A stretch of DNA of 64,000 bases from Lachnospiraceae bacterium (GTDB lineage Bacteria; Bacillota; Clostridia; Lachnospirales; Lachnospiraceae), in the NCBI GenBank assembly GCA_910575155.1, contig CAJTDX010000002.1, positions 186,001-250,000 of the forward strand, given 5' to 3'. The position numbers were made by a program, and so were the translations under genes. Positions 35,395 to 43,813 of the stretch are shown here, piece after piece (the stretch's first letter is position 1; every line of letters begins with the position of its first letter). Under the pieces are notes generated by a model, which saw nothing but the letters and a program-made list of their open reading frames with translations, did no database searches and was not told the origin of the DNA.

Positions 35395-35982
35395 ATGAAA
35401 GACGCCATTGATAAAAGAAATGAACAGGACAGGATGGCAAGGACCATTGTAAAGCGCAGGAATATTATCTATACCAGCAAAGAGGAATTAGAGCGCAGAG
35501 AACAGGAAGAGCGTGAACAGAAAATGCAGAAAGAGCGGCGTGCGGCGGAGGAAGTGGTAAAGAAATTAAAGGATGACGCCAATAATAAGATGGCCATGGA
35601 AATTCAGAGACTGATTGCAGACCGGGAAATGTTAGAACGGCAATTGCAGACCGGAATGGATGCGACCGGAAAGAAGCCGATGAATGAAGTGACTCAGGAG
35701 AGAGTAGAGGCGATTTTAAGTGAGAAAAACAAGATGCTGCAGGATCTTATTGCCGCGCACAGCGTGGACAGCGCTCCAAAAGCTGAGACGGTGGAGACGG
35801 CAGTACCAGAAGCTGATACAGCAGATGAATCCCCGGCAGAAAAGGCAGTTGAGGAAACTGGTATACCAGTTCCGGAAACAGACGCCACAGAAGCTGGGCA
35901 GAATCTGGAGGCAGGGGAGCAGGATGCTTACAAAGGTCCGAAAGTAGTTCAGGAAGAACGAATGGAAGAAGATGAGTATTGA
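35395..35982 (+). CDS. Charged coiled-coil protein of unknown function
   Basis: The 195-aa protein is extremely hydrophilic. Residues 25-80 are a Glu/Arg/Lys coiled coil (EELERREQEEREQKMQKERR), and residues 125-195 are acidic and Pro/Ala-rich, probably disordered. No membrane segment, cysteine or catalytic motif is visible. AGGAG precedes the ATG. The stop overlaps the ATG of a 46-aa ORF, implying coupled synthesis. It is divergent from sigG, but nothing in its promoter looks sporulation-specific. Confidence 0.75.
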   Translation: MKDAIDKRNEQDRMARTIVKRRNIIYTSKEELERREQEEREQKMQKERRAAEEVVKKLKDDANNKMAMEIQRLIADREMLERQLQTGMDATGKKPMNEVTQERVEAILSEKNKMLQDLIAAHSVDSAPKAETVETAVPEADTADESPAEKAVEETGIPVPETDATEAGQNLEAGEQDAYKGPKVVQEERMEEDEY

Positions 35983-36122
35983 TGTATAAACCAGAAGATC
36001 GGCCGGAAGTTTCTGATAAAGAACAGAAAGATAAGGTTTCACTGAGTGAGACATGGTCTCAGGATGCTCAGGATGAATTAGAGGATTTTATTGAACAGCA
36101 GGGAATTTATATCCGTCAGTAA
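35982..36122 (+). CDS. 46-aa acidic protein translationally coupled to the coiled-coil gene
   Basis: The ATG at 35982 overlaps the upstream stop as TGATG. The product starts MYKPEDRPEVSDKEQ and ends EDFIEQQGIYIRQ; it is acidic, soluble and without recognisable motifs. A terminator follows after 50 bp, so it ends the two-gene unit. Coding status rests on the coupling and the intact frame. Confidence 0.6.
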   Translation: MYKPEDRPEVSDKEQKDKVSLSETWSQDAQDELEDFIEQQGIYIRQ

Positions 36123-36175
36123 AATTTCCGGAGAATAGAAGAGAAAGCGGCTTTAAGAGCCGGATTAATTAAGAG

Positions 36176-36221
36176 AAGGCGATCTGCAGCCCCCTTGTAC
36201 GGGATGCAGTCGCCTTTTTCC
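36176..36221 (+). terminator. Terminator of the coiled-coil operon
   Basis: AAGGCGATCTGCA (36176-36188) pairs, with one bulge, with TGCAGTCGCCTT (36205-36216), followed by TTT. Confidence 0.85.
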
Positions 36222-36316
36222 TGTAGAAGAAACATCTGATCTTTTGTTTCTGGCACACAGGCGGTGGAAGAGGCATAATATAAAGAAAGTCTGGAAGTTT
36301 GCGGGAAGGGTAAATA

Positions 36317-37162
36317 ATGAAGGATATTACGTTACAAAAATATCAGGGGCTGGGAAACGATTATCTGATCCTGGATCCGGAGAAGAACGAGCGGTCTTTG
36401 CAGACCAGAAATATAGAAATGCTGTGCCGGAGAAATTTTGGCGTGGGAGCGGATGGGATTCTGTTTGGCCCTCTTTGGGAGCAGGGGAAAATCGGACTTC
36501 GCATCTTTAATCCGGATGGTTCAGAGGCGGAACAGAGCGGGAATGGGGCCTGCATTTTCGCAAAATATCTGCTGGATGAAGGATATATTACGGAGAGAAA
36601 AATTGTTTTAGATATGTTGTCAGGAGAAACAGAAGTGGAATTTCTAAGAGAAGACGGAGGAAAAATGCGGGTTAATATGGGCAGACCGGCGTATGCTGGC
36701 CCCGGTCTTCCTCTGAAAGGCTTAGAAGGAGAGATCGTGAACGCGCACCTGCGTTTCTGTGATAATGATTATAACAGTACCTGTTTGTCTGTGGGAACAC
36801 CAAACTGTGTAATTATGCTGGAAGAGGTAACGCCTCAGAAAGCAAAAGAGCTGGGACCTTACGTAGAACAGGCGGAATATTTTCCCGACCGTATGAATAT
36901 GCAGCTATGTAAGGTGACAGACCGGAAGCATATCATGATTGAAATTTATGAGCGGGGCGCAGGATATACGCTTGCTTCCGGGACAGGAGCCTGCGCAGCG
37001 GCGGCAGCGGCAAAGCGTATGGGTCTGGTGGATGAAACGGTTATCGTACAGATGCCGGGAGGCAGCCTTTTGATAGAATTTGAACAGGACGATATCATTT
37101 ACATGACGGGAAGCGTGGAAAAAGTGGGCAGCTTTACCGTGGCGGAACATTTTTTTGCTTAG
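36317..37162 (+). CDS. dapF: Diaminopimelate epimerase
   Basis: The 281-aa enzyme interconverts LL- and meso-diaminopimelate for lysine and peptidoglycan synthesis. It has the two catalytic cysteine regions, SGNGACIFAKYL (about residue 78) and ASGTGACAAAAAA (about residue 223), plus NPDGSEAEQSGNG. Length matches the family. GGGAAGGG is a weak ribosome site. It stands 110 bp before argS, which has its own promoter. Confidence 0.94.
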   Translation: MKDITLQKYQGLGNDYLILDPEKNERSLQTRNIEMLCRRNFGVGADGILFGPLWEQGKIGLRIFNPDGSEAEQSGNGACIFAKYLLDEGYITERKIVLDMLSGETEVEFLREDGGKMRVNMGRPAYAGPGLPLKGLEGEIVNAHLRFCDNDYNSTCLSVGTPNCVIMLEEVTPQKAKELGPYVEQAEYFPDRMNMQLCKVTDRKHIMIEIYERGAGYTLASGTGACAAAAAAKRMGLVDETVIVQMPGGSLLIEFEQDDIIYMTGSVEKVGSFTVAEHFFA

Positions 37163-37211
37163 AGCGCGTTTCCATATGTTCCTGTGGCCGTCTGCCGATA
37201 AGAAAAAATAA

Positions 37212-37240
37212 GTGACATCCGCTGTACTTTTTGTTATGAT
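37212..37240 (+). promoter_or_regulatory. SigA promoter of argS
   Basis: GTGACA (37212-37217), 17-base spacer, TATGAT (37235-37240). The short leader leaves no space for a T-box. Confidence 0.75.
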
Positions 37241-37272
37241 AAAAAGAACAGTGGAAGGAAGGAAGAACAAAT

Positions 37273-39042
37273 ATGGAAAAAATATTAGATCTTATCGGCA
37301 GCAAAGTAGTGAAGGCATTTCAGGCAAATGGCTATGATGAAAAATATGGCAAAGCGACGCTTTCAAACCGTCCGGATTTGTGCGAATACCAGTGCAATGG
37401 AGCCATGGCGGCGGCAAAAGAATATAAATGCGCGCCGTTTATGATATCGGACAAGGTCGCGGACAGCTTAAAGGGGAATCCCATGTTTGAGTCTGTGGAT
37501 TCTGTAAAGCCGGGATTTTTGAATTTGAAGCTCAGTGCGGAATATTTGGCGCAATATCTGCGCAGAATGGCAGAAGATCCCACCCGCCTGGGATGTGATA
37601 AATGTGAGAATCCCAAAACGATTATGATTGATTACGGCGGGCCCAATGTGGCAAAACCGCTGCATGTGGGACATCTGCGCTCCGCGATTATAGGAGAGAG
37701 TGTGAAACGGATTGGAACGTTTATGGGACATACGATGATAGGCGACGTGCATCTGGGAGACTGGGGCCTGCAGATGGGACTGATTATTACAGAATTAAAA
37801 GAACGCAAGCCTGATTTGGTCTATTTTGACGAGACATATTCCGGGGAATATCCGCAGGAGGCGCCCTTTACCATTGGAGAGCTGGAAGAAATCTATCCTG
37901 CGGCGAGCGCAAAATCCAAAGAAGACGACGCCTACAAAGAGGCGGCAATGCAGGCGACGTTTGAATTGCAGCACGGAAAGGGAGGCTATCAGGCGCTGCT
38001 GAAACATATTTTAGATGTCTCAGTCAGTGATTTAAAACGCAATTATGAGAATCTTGGGGTTTCCTTCGAATTGTGGAAAGGAGAATCGGACGCCCAGCCT
38101 TATATTCCTGATATGGTAGAAAAAATGAAAAAAGACGGTTATGCCTATATCAGTGAAGGTGCGCTGGTGGTAGATGTAAAGGAGGACACAGACACGAAAG
38201 AAATTCCTCCCTGTATGATTTTAAAATCAGACGGAGCGTCCCTTTATAATACCACGGATCTGGCAACCATTGTCTGGCGTATGAAAGATTATCAGCCGGA
38301 TGAGATTATATATGTGGTGGATAAGCGGCAGGAACTGTATTTTACCCAGGTGTTCCGCTGCGCCAGGAAAACAGGGCTGGTGAAGCCGGAAACAGAACTG
38401 AAATTTCTGGGATTCGGCACCATGAACGGGAAAGACGGCAAGCCGTTTAAAACCAGAGAGGGCGGAGTAATGCGACTGGAATACCTTGTGTCAAGCATCA
38501 ATGAAGAGATGTATCAAAAAATTGCGGACAACCATACGGTAGAGGAGGAAGAAGGACGGAAAACGGCCAAGGTGGTAGCTCTTTCCGCCATCAAGTATGG
38601 AGATTTATCCAACCAGGCTTCTAAGGATTATATCTTCGATGTGGAACGCTTTACTTCCTTTGAGGGGAATACCGGGCCATATATTCTCTACACCATTGTA
38701 AGGATTAAGTCTATTTTGAAGAAATATCGGGCGCAGAAAGAACTTCCGCAGAATGCGAAGATTTTAGCGGCGCATTCTCACAGTGAAAAAGCGCTGATGT
38801 TAGAGCTGTGCAAATTTAACGGGATGATGGAAGCCGCGTTCCAGGAGACTGCGCCCCATAAAGTATGCGCTTATATTTATGACCTTGCAAATGCGTTCAA
38901 TCATTTTTATCATGAGACGAAGATTATGGCGGAGCAGGATGAAATGGTACAGGCAGGCTATATCTGTCTGCTGGACCTGACCAGGCAGGCGCTGGAACTT
39001 TGCATAGAAACGCTTGGATTTGAGGCGCCGGAGCGGATGTAA
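37273..39042 (+). CDS. argS: Arginine--tRNA ligase
   Basis: The 589-aa class I synthetase has the N-terminal Add-1 domain, the HIGH-type motif in GGPNVAKPLHVGHLRSAIIGE (His-Val-Gly-His near residue 137), and a C-terminal DALR anticodon-binding domain (about residues 465-589). The KMSKS site is replaced by FGTMNGKDGKPFKTREGG, as in many ArgRS, so it is not an anomaly. Length is normal. Confidence 0.96.
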   Translation: MEKILDLIGSKVVKAFQANGYDEKYGKATLSNRPDLCEYQCNGAMAAAKEYKCAPFMISDKVADSLKGNPMFESVDSVKPGFLNLKLSAEYLAQYLRRMAEDPTRLGCDKCENPKTIMIDYGGPNVAKPLHVGHLRSAIIGESVKRIGTFMGHTMIGDVHLGDWGLQMGLIITELKERKPDLVYFDETYSGEYPQEAPFTIGELEEIYPAASAKSKEDDAYKEAAMQATFELQHGKGGYQALLKHILDVSVSDLKRNYENLGVSFELWKGESDAQPYIPDMVEKMKKDGYAYISEGALVVDVKEDTDTKEIPPCMILKSDGASLYNTTDLATIVWRMKDYQPDEIIYVVDKRQELYFTQVFRCARKTGLVKPETELKFLGFGTMNGKDGKPFKTREGGVMRLEYLVSSINEEMYQKIADNHTVEEEEGRKTAKVVALSAIKYGDLSNQASKDYIFDVERFTSFEGNTGPYILYTIVRIKSILKKYRAQKELPQNAKILAAHSHSEKALMLELCKFNGMMEAAFQETAPHKVCAYIYDLANAFNHFYHETKIMAEQDEMVQAGYICLLDLTRQALELCIETLGFEAPERM

Positions 39043-39068
39043 GCGCCGGGCATTGTACAGATTCCGTA

Positions 39069-39114
39069 CAGGAATCCGCTTTGCATTCATTTATCTGCAA
39101 GGTCAGGATTCCTG
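39069..39114. other. Two-tier hairpin between convergent argS and tautomerase genes
   Basis: CAGGAATCC (39069-39077) pairs with GGATTCCTG (39106-39114), and CTTTGCA (39079-39085) with TGCAAGG (39096-39102) inside it. There is no T-run on the plus strand. It may still terminate or stabilise both convergent transcripts. Confidence 0.5.
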
Positions 39115-39129
39115 CCGGACTTCCATATG

Positions 39130-39474
39130 CTAAAAATTACTTCCATTCCATCCCCAGTTTGAAACGGCTTCATATTTTACGTAAATATGATCCTGGGGAA
39201 TGTTTAATACCTCATGGAACATAGAGCAGATTTCTGAAGTCAAAGCCGAAAAGGCGCTTTTATTTTCTGTGCCGAACACTTTGACTTCCACAAATGCGGT
39301 TGGCGTGCTGTCGTCCCCGCGGAAATAAAGATGATATTCCGGTTCAAAACCGGTCATCAGCCAGCTTTCACTTTTACCGGGAATCAGGGAGATTGCCTGA
39401 CCCAGTCGTGAAACCAGTGTTTTTTCCTGTTCCTTTGATAAAGAAACGCTTACTTTTGAATTGATAAATGGCAT
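39130..39474 (-). CDS. MIF/phenylpyruvate tautomerase-family protein
   Basis: The 114-aa protein starts MPFINSK; after methionine removal Pro1 would be the catalytic base of the tautomerase fold. The rest fits the MIF family: VEVKVFG, then a C-terminal half with IPQDHIYVKYEAVSNWGWNG. Bacterial members tautomerise phenylpyruvate-like keto acids; the biological substrate is unknown. AGGAGGTAATC precedes the ATG. Single leftward gene. Confidence 0.88.
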   Translation of the reverse strand: MPFINSKVSVSLSKEQEKTLVSRLGQAISLIPGKSESWLMTGFEPEYHLYFRGDDSTPTAFVEVKVFGTENKSAFSALTSEICSMFHEVLNIPQDHIYVKYEAVSNWGWNGSNF

Positions 39475-39583
39475 AATGATTACCTCCTGAATGAATTTTC
39501 TTCATTATACGTTTTTCTGCACGCTGCTGTCAATTCTTTTACACACAGGTATATTTTGCGCAAAACCGGTAATCATCCCGGAT

Positions 39584-39598
39584 GCAACAGATTGTTGC
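39584..39598 (+). promoter_or_regulatory. Inverted repeat upstream of the XRE regulator
   Basis: GCAACA (39584-39589) GAT TGTTGC (39593-39598) is a perfect 6-bp dyad about 60 bases before the XRE gene. It may be its autoregulatory operator. Confidence 0.4.
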
Positions 39599-39660
39599 TG
39601 GTTATTTTGAAGAAAAAATGCTAAGGTGAAAGCACAACAAAAGGGAAAGGAATGTGGTTT

Positions 39661-40620
39661 ATGGAAAAGAGCGTAGGAGAGAGATTAAAGGAATGCCGCA
39701 CAGAGCGCCAGTTAAGCCAGCAGGATCTTGCCGAAAGGCTTCATGTGACAAGACAGGCGATTTCCAACTGGGAGAGGGACAAGACGCTGCCGGATGTGTA
39801 TATGTTAAAGGAGATCGCTTTAGCGTTTGATATGACCCTGGATGAGTACATGGAACATACCAGACAGGCAGAGGTGAAGATGCCTAAGACGCCGGGCAGA
39901 CTTACAGCGGCGGCTTTGGCGCTGATACCTCTGTATTTGACTGCAGGGGGATTTACCGGCCATTTAGCGGCAGAACTTGTCATAGGGATGGTGATTATCG
40001 CTGTTTTTTGTCAGATGTTTTTGCATCTGTATTTATCGGGTTCGGTAAAAAGCGGTAATTTTTCCATGCTGGCAGGATATGACGGCAAAGTAGAGTACCG
40101 GGTGGAAGAAGTGAAGAAAGTATTGATACAGATGGATATGCATAATTCCTGTTCTGCATTTGGAGCGGTACTGCTGCTGGGAATTTGCGGATTTATGGGG
40201 GGAAAGCAGGGAGAACTTGTCAGTATCTTTGTGATCGTATCGTATTGTATTGATCTGGCGCTGGCAATCTGTGTTCTCAATTACCGCAGCATAGAGCGGG
40301 TTATGGTAAAAGAAAAAGACCAGAAAACGGCAAAAGCAGGTTATATTTCAGTCTTCTGGTTTATGGCCTGTCTGTTTGCCTTTATAGGGGCGGTTTTTGC
40401 GAAGATGGAGCTTGCGGGCATTGAGAATAATTCAAAAGAATCCGCCGGAATTTTAGGCTGGATCATTCTTTTTCTGGCGGTTGTAGTTATAGAGTTGTTT
40501 TATGAGCAGCACAGGGCCAAAAAAGAGGTGGAGGCGGAGCGCAGGTACAGGCCTGGAAAAGCTTTTTTGCTGAGCAATCTTCTGGTGGCAGGGATTTTTC
40601 TGGGGATGCTGTTTTGTTAA
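39661..40620 (+). CDS. XRE-family transcriptional regulator with membrane domain
   Basis: The 319-aa protein opens with a Cro/CI-type helix-turn-helix (about residues 6-58: LSQQDLAERLHVTRQAISNWERDKTLPD), followed by a linker and about seven hydrophobic segments (residues 82-319). It is thus a membrane-tethered DNA-binding protein, a layout common in Clostridia and often placed near the transporter it controls, although no transporter is adjacent here. ATG 39661 has better spacing from AAAGGA than ATG 39652. Signal and target genes are unknown. Confidence 0.85.
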   Translation: MEKSVGERLKECRTERQLSQQDLAERLHVTRQAISNWERDKTLPDVYMLKEIALAFDMTLDEYMEHTRQAEVKMPKTPGRLTAAALALIPLYLTAGGFTGHLAAELVIGMVIIAVFCQMFLHLYLSGSVKSGNFSMLAGYDGKVEYRVEEVKKVLIQMDMHNSCSAFGAVLLLGICGFMGGKQGELVSIFVIVSYCIDLALAICVLNYRSIERVMVKEKDQKTAKAGYISVFWFMACLFAFIGAVFAKMELAGIENNSKESAGILGWIILFLAVVVIELFYEQHRAKKEVEAERRYRPGKAFLLSNLLVAGIFLGMLFC

Positions 40621-40691
40621 AGGATCATACATATTTTTTGTAAAGCAGAGAATACTATCAGGGATAAATATTATATGGAAAGGAGATTCCT

Positions 40692-40877
40692 ATGAATCCA
40701 TTATCAGAAAAAGAATTATCTGCTTTGAATGATCTGCTGACCGGAGAGGAACTTTTGATTAAGAAATTCCAGGTGCTGGCAGATAACTGCACCGATACGG
40801 AAATTAAATCAAAGTTTACTGAGATTTCGAATGAGCACAAAGAGCATTTCCGTTCTCTGTATTCCCAGTTGAGCTAA
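40692..40877 (+). CDS. Small CotF-like spore coat-associated protein
   Basis: The 61-aa helical protein (MNPLSEKELSALNDLLTGEE) resembles the short ferritin-like/CotF partner proteins often encoded before a cotF-type gene. Its conserved surface, LLIKKFQVLADNCTD through EHKEHF, looks like half of a four-helix bundle. AAAGGAG precedes the ATG and 26 bp separate it from the next gene, so the two probably work as a pair. The assignment rests mainly on this pairing. Confidence 0.65.
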   Translation: MNPLSEKELSALNDLLTGEELLIKKFQVLADNCTDTEIKSKFTEISNEHKEHFRSLYSQLS

Positions 40878-40903
40878 TAATCGCTAAAATCAGGAGGTAA
40901 ATC

Positions 40904-41179
40904 ATGCAGCAGTCATTTTATTCAGAAAAAGAAATGTTAGCGGATGCGCTGACCGCAGAAAAAACAGCCACCACCCTTTATAATACGTTTTCCAATGAAT
41001 GCGTTCACAACAACGTCAGAAACGCTATTCTGGACTGTCTGGAAAAAGAACATAATATCCAGAATGAGGTGTTTAATATGATGCACGACAGAGGTTATTA
41101 TCCTACGCCTTCTGCGGAGACTCAAAAGATCGACGAGGCGAAGCAGAAATTCGGGCAGTGTATGCAGAATTTTTCATAA
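40904..41179 (+). CDS. CotF-family spore coat protein
   Basis: The 91-aa protein matches the Coat F pattern: KEMLADALTAEKTATTLYNTFSNEC, then LDCLEKEHNIQNEVFNMMHDRGYYPT near the C-terminus. These proteins coat spores or their close relatives in Clostridia and are made in the mother cell. AGGAGGTAAATC precedes the ATG. A terminator follows directly. Confidence 0.83.
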   Translation: MQQSFYSEKEMLADALTAEKTATTLYNTFSNECVHNNVRNAILDCLEKEHNIQNEVFNMMHDRGYYPTPSAETQKIDEAKQKFGQCMQNFS

Positions 41180-41187
41180 GAGAGCTG

Positions 41188-41224
41188 ATTCACCTGCTGT
41201 ATTTTGCAGCAGGTGAATTTATTG
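41188..41224 (+). terminator. Terminator of the CotF pair
   Basis: ATTCACCTGCTG (41188-41199) / CAGCAGGTGAAT (41207-41218), then TTATT. Confidence 0.88.
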
Positions 41225-41314
41225 TGCGTATACCGCCTTTTGCTGCCGGCATACCGCGAAACGGACTGGGGGCGGTAATTTGTAAACGGACCGAAACCGT
41301 CTGAAAAACTTATA

Positions 41315-41342
41315 TTGAATAATCAGTAATTCTTGCTATAAT
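41315..41342 (+). promoter_or_regulatory. SigA promoter of the receiver-alarmone synthetase gene
   Basis: TTGAAT (41315-41320), 16-base spacer, TATAAT (41337-41342) with an extended TGC before the -10. Confidence 0.78.
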
Positions 41343-41382
41343 AAATATAGAAGCCATTTATGGAATAAATTTGGAGGCTGAT

Positions 41383-42453
41383 ATGCAAAAGATACTGGTA
41401 GTAGACGATGTGGAATTGAATCGTGAATTACTGCGCTACATATTGGAGGAAGAGTATACGATTGAGACGGCGGCGGATGGGAAAGAGGCCATACAAAAGC
41501 TGCAGGAATCCAGAGAGGAGACCGGGGCGGTTCTTCTGGATTTGCAGATGCCGGATATGGATGGATTTGCCGTTATTTCAGAGCTGAAAGAGAGAGGATG
41601 GATGCAAAGCTTTCCCGTGCTGGTGATCAGCGGGGAATATACGATAGATGTGGAGAACCGCTGTCTGGAGCTGGGCGTTTCTGACTTTATCCATAAGCCT
41701 TTTGGCACTTCTGTTGTCAGAAACAGAATCAGGAACGCTATGGAGCTGTTTTCTACCAGGAAAAAGTTAGAGCGGAAAGTGGAAGAACAGGCGGAGGCGC
41801 TGAGAGAACAAAATGAAATTATCAGACGGCATACGGAAAAGCTGCGTCAGAAAAAGTCGTTTAACAGACTGATGATGGAATACCGGTCCGTCATTATGGA
41901 AGTGGAAACCAGGCTTAAGGTGCTGAATGAAGAATTTTCCCAGGAATATAACCGGAATCCCTTTGAGGCGATCGAGAGCCGGTTGAAAACACCGGAAAGT
42001 ATTTTTGAAAAACTGGACCGCAAGGGTTATCCCGTCACTCTGGAGAGTATTCGGGAAAACCTTACAGACGTGGCGGGACTGCGGGTGATCTGTTCTTTTC
42101 CGGATGATATATACCGTCTGGCGGAACTTTTGACGAAGCAGGACGATATCATTATAATACGGGAGAAAGATTATATTAAAAATCCCAAGCCGAATGGCTA
42201 CCGCAGTCTCCACTTTATATTGAGCGTGCCTATTTTTTTGTCCAATGAGAAAAAGTATATGAACGCCGAGGTGCAGTTCCGCACCATTGCCATGGATTTC
42301 TGGGCAAGTCTGGAACATAAATTAAAATATAAGAAAAATGTCGGCAGCGCGGATGAAATCGTGGCGATGCTGAAAGACTGTGCGGATTCCATAGAAGCGC
42401 TGGACTATCAGATGCAGGAGATACGAAATAAGATTGACCGTTCCAGGCAGTAG
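41383..42453 (+). CDS. Response-regulator receiver fused to a (p)ppGpp synthetase
   Basis: The 356-aa protein has an N-terminal CheY-like receiver (residues 1-118) with the acidic pair Asp8-Asp9, the phosphoacceptor Asp53 in LLDLQMPD, and Lys105 in HKPF. A coiled coil (about 122-170) leads to a RelA/SpoT synthetase domain (about 175-350). The latter shows [17 protein letters not shown] (Arg200, Lys202), [20 protein letters not shown] (269-277), the catalytic-region EVQFRT (296-301) and [11 protein letters not shown]. No HD hydrolase, TGS or ACT domain is present, so the output half is a small alarmone synthetase. It would make pppGpp or ppGpp under phosphorylation control; that link is inferred. 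ATG 41383 follows GGAGG. No histidine kinase is adjacent. Confidence 0.92.
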   Translation: MQKILVVDDVELNRELLRYILEEEYTIETAADGKEAIQKLQESREETGAVLLDLQMPDMDGFAVISELKERGWMQSFPVLVISGEYTIDVENRCLELGVSDFIHKPFGTSVVRNRIRNAMELFSTRKKLERKVEEQAEALREQNEIIRRHTEKLRQKKSFNRLMMEYRSVIMEVETRLKVLNEEFSQEYNRNPFEAIESRLKTPESIFEKLDRKGYPVTLESIRENLTDVAGLRVICSFPDDIYRLAELLTKQDDIIIIREKDYIKNPKPNGYRSLHFILSVPIFLSNEKKYMNAEVQFRTIAMDFWASLEHKLKYKKNVGSADEIVAMLKDCADSIEALDYQMQEIRNKIDRSRQ

Positions 42454-42461
42454 GGTTCGGC

Positions 42462-42490
42462 TTGACAGCCGTGAGGGCATATATTATAGT
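42462..42490 (+). promoter_or_regulatory. SigA promoter of trpS
   Basis: TTGACA (42462-42467), 17-base spacer, TATAGT (42485-42490), 40 bases before the ATG. No T-box fits in this leader. Confidence 0.87.
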
Positions 42491-42530
42491 GTATAGAGAA
42501 AAACTTGAGAAAAACAGGCGAGGGCAGATT

Positions 42531-43616
42531 ATGAGTAAAATTATTTTAACAGGCGACAGACCTACCGGAAAGCTTCATGTGGGGCATTATGCGGGTTCTC
42601 TCAGAAGAAGAGTGGAACTGCAAAATTCCGGGGAATATGATAAGATCTTTATTATGATTGCGGATGCGCAGGCATTGACGGATAATGCGGACAATCCGGA
42701 GAAAGTAAGGCAGAATGTGGTGGAAGTGGCGCTGGATTATATGGCATGCGGTCTGGATCCGGCAAAGTCAACGCTGTTTATCCAGTCGCAGATCCCGCAG
42801 CTTTGCGAGCTGTCCTTTTATTATATGAATCTGGTGACGGTATCCCGTTTACAGCGTAATCCTACCGTAAAAGCGGAGATTCAGATGCGCAATTTTGAGG
42901 CGAGCATTCCGGTGGGATTTTTTACATATCCGATCAGCCAGGCTGCGGATATTACGGCGTTCCAGGCGACTGCGGTTCCGGTAGGAGAGGATCAGATGCC
43001 AATGCTGGAGCAGACCAGAGAGATTGTCCATAAATTTAATTCCGTGTATGGCGAGACGCTGACAGAGCCGCAGATTTTACTTCCGGATAACCAGGCGTGT
43101 ATGCGGCTGCCTGGCATTGACGGCAAGGCGAAAATGAGTAAGTCTCTCGGCAACTGTATCTATCTCTCAGAAGAAGCGGACGAGATTAAGAAGAAAGTCA
43201 TGAGTATGTTTACGGATCCCAACCATCTGCGCGTGGAAGATCCGGGTTCTCTGGAAGGAAATACGGTATTTACGTATCTGGACGCCTTCTGCCGGGAGGA
43301 ACATTTTGGCAGATATCTGCCTGATTATGCCAATCTGGAGGAACTGAAGGCTCATTATAAACGCGGGGGCCTGGGAGACGTGAAGGTGAAGAAATTCCTG
43401 AACAATGTAATGCAGGAAGAATTAGAACCCATCCGCAGCCGCAGAAAGGAACTGCAAAAAGACATTCCTTATATTTATGAAGTGCTGAAAAAGGGAAGCG
43501 AAGAGGCGGAGCGTGCGGCGGCAGATACGCTTGAAAGAGTGCGCAATGCCATGAAAATCAATTATTTTGCAGATCAGGAGCTGATTCAGCAGCAGTCAGA
43601 AAAATTCAAAGGATAA
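42531..43616 (+). CDS. trpS: Tryptophan--tRNA ligase
   Basis: The 361-aa class I synthetase has the HIGH-type motif in [17 protein letters not shown] (about residues 8-24) and the KMSKS motif in [11 protein letters not shown] (about 200-210). The [20 protein letters not shown] and [21 protein letters not shown] segments are typical. Length is about 20-30 aa over the Bacillus enzyme, fitting the TrpRS II subgroup. The ATG is preceded by only a weak GAGGGC ribosome site. Confidence 0.96.
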   Translation: MSKIILTGDRPTGKLHVGHYAGSLRRRVELQNSGEYDKIFIMIADAQALTDNADNPEKVRQNVVEVALDYMACGLDPAKSTLFIQSQIPQLCELSFYYMNLVTVSRLQRNPTVKAEIQMRNFEASIPVGFFTYPISQAADITAFQATAVPVGEDQMPMLEQTREIVHKFNSVYGETLTEPQILLPDNQACMRLPGIDGKAKMSKSLGNCIYLSEEADEIKKKVMSMFTDPNHLRVEDPGSLEGNTVFTYLDAFCREEHFGRYLPDYANLEELKAHYKRGGLGDVKVKKFLNNVMQEELEPIRSRRKELQKDIPYIYEVLKKGSEEAERAAADTLERVRNAMKINYFADQELIQQQSEKFKG

Positions 43617-43747
43617 AAGAAGCAGAACGAAGCTAAGACTTTGGTTGAACTGCAGTGTGGGGTACAAGTGCGGCAGCGCATCATGGGTGTTCCTTTATAG
43701 GAAATGCACTTTCATATTTTAGTGTGACAATGTATTCCCTATAGGGT

Positions 43748-43786
43748 AAAAAAGTCCGGAAGAGCGCGGCTCCTCCGGGCTTTTTG
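43748..43786. terminator. Bidirectional terminator between trpS and the LUD gene
   Basis: AAAAAG-T-CCGGA (43749-43760) pairs with TCCGG-G-CTTTTT (43774-43785), including one wobble; A- and T-runs flank it, serving both strands. The 130 bp before it hold the palindrome CCCTATAGGG (about 43738-43747) and a related TTCCTTTATAGGAA, but no gene. Confidence 0.85.
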
Positions 43787-43813
43787 CAGTAAGCGGGCGT
43801 TTCTCTGCGCGGC

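Noticed and set aside
38400-38460. Missing KMSKS motif in ArgRS
   Set aside because: Many arginyl-tRNA synthetases lack a canonical KMSKS; the segment is normal for the family.
42455-42531. T-box or trp attenuator before trpS
   Set aside because: The promoter leaves only about 35 bases of leader, and no T-box core is present.
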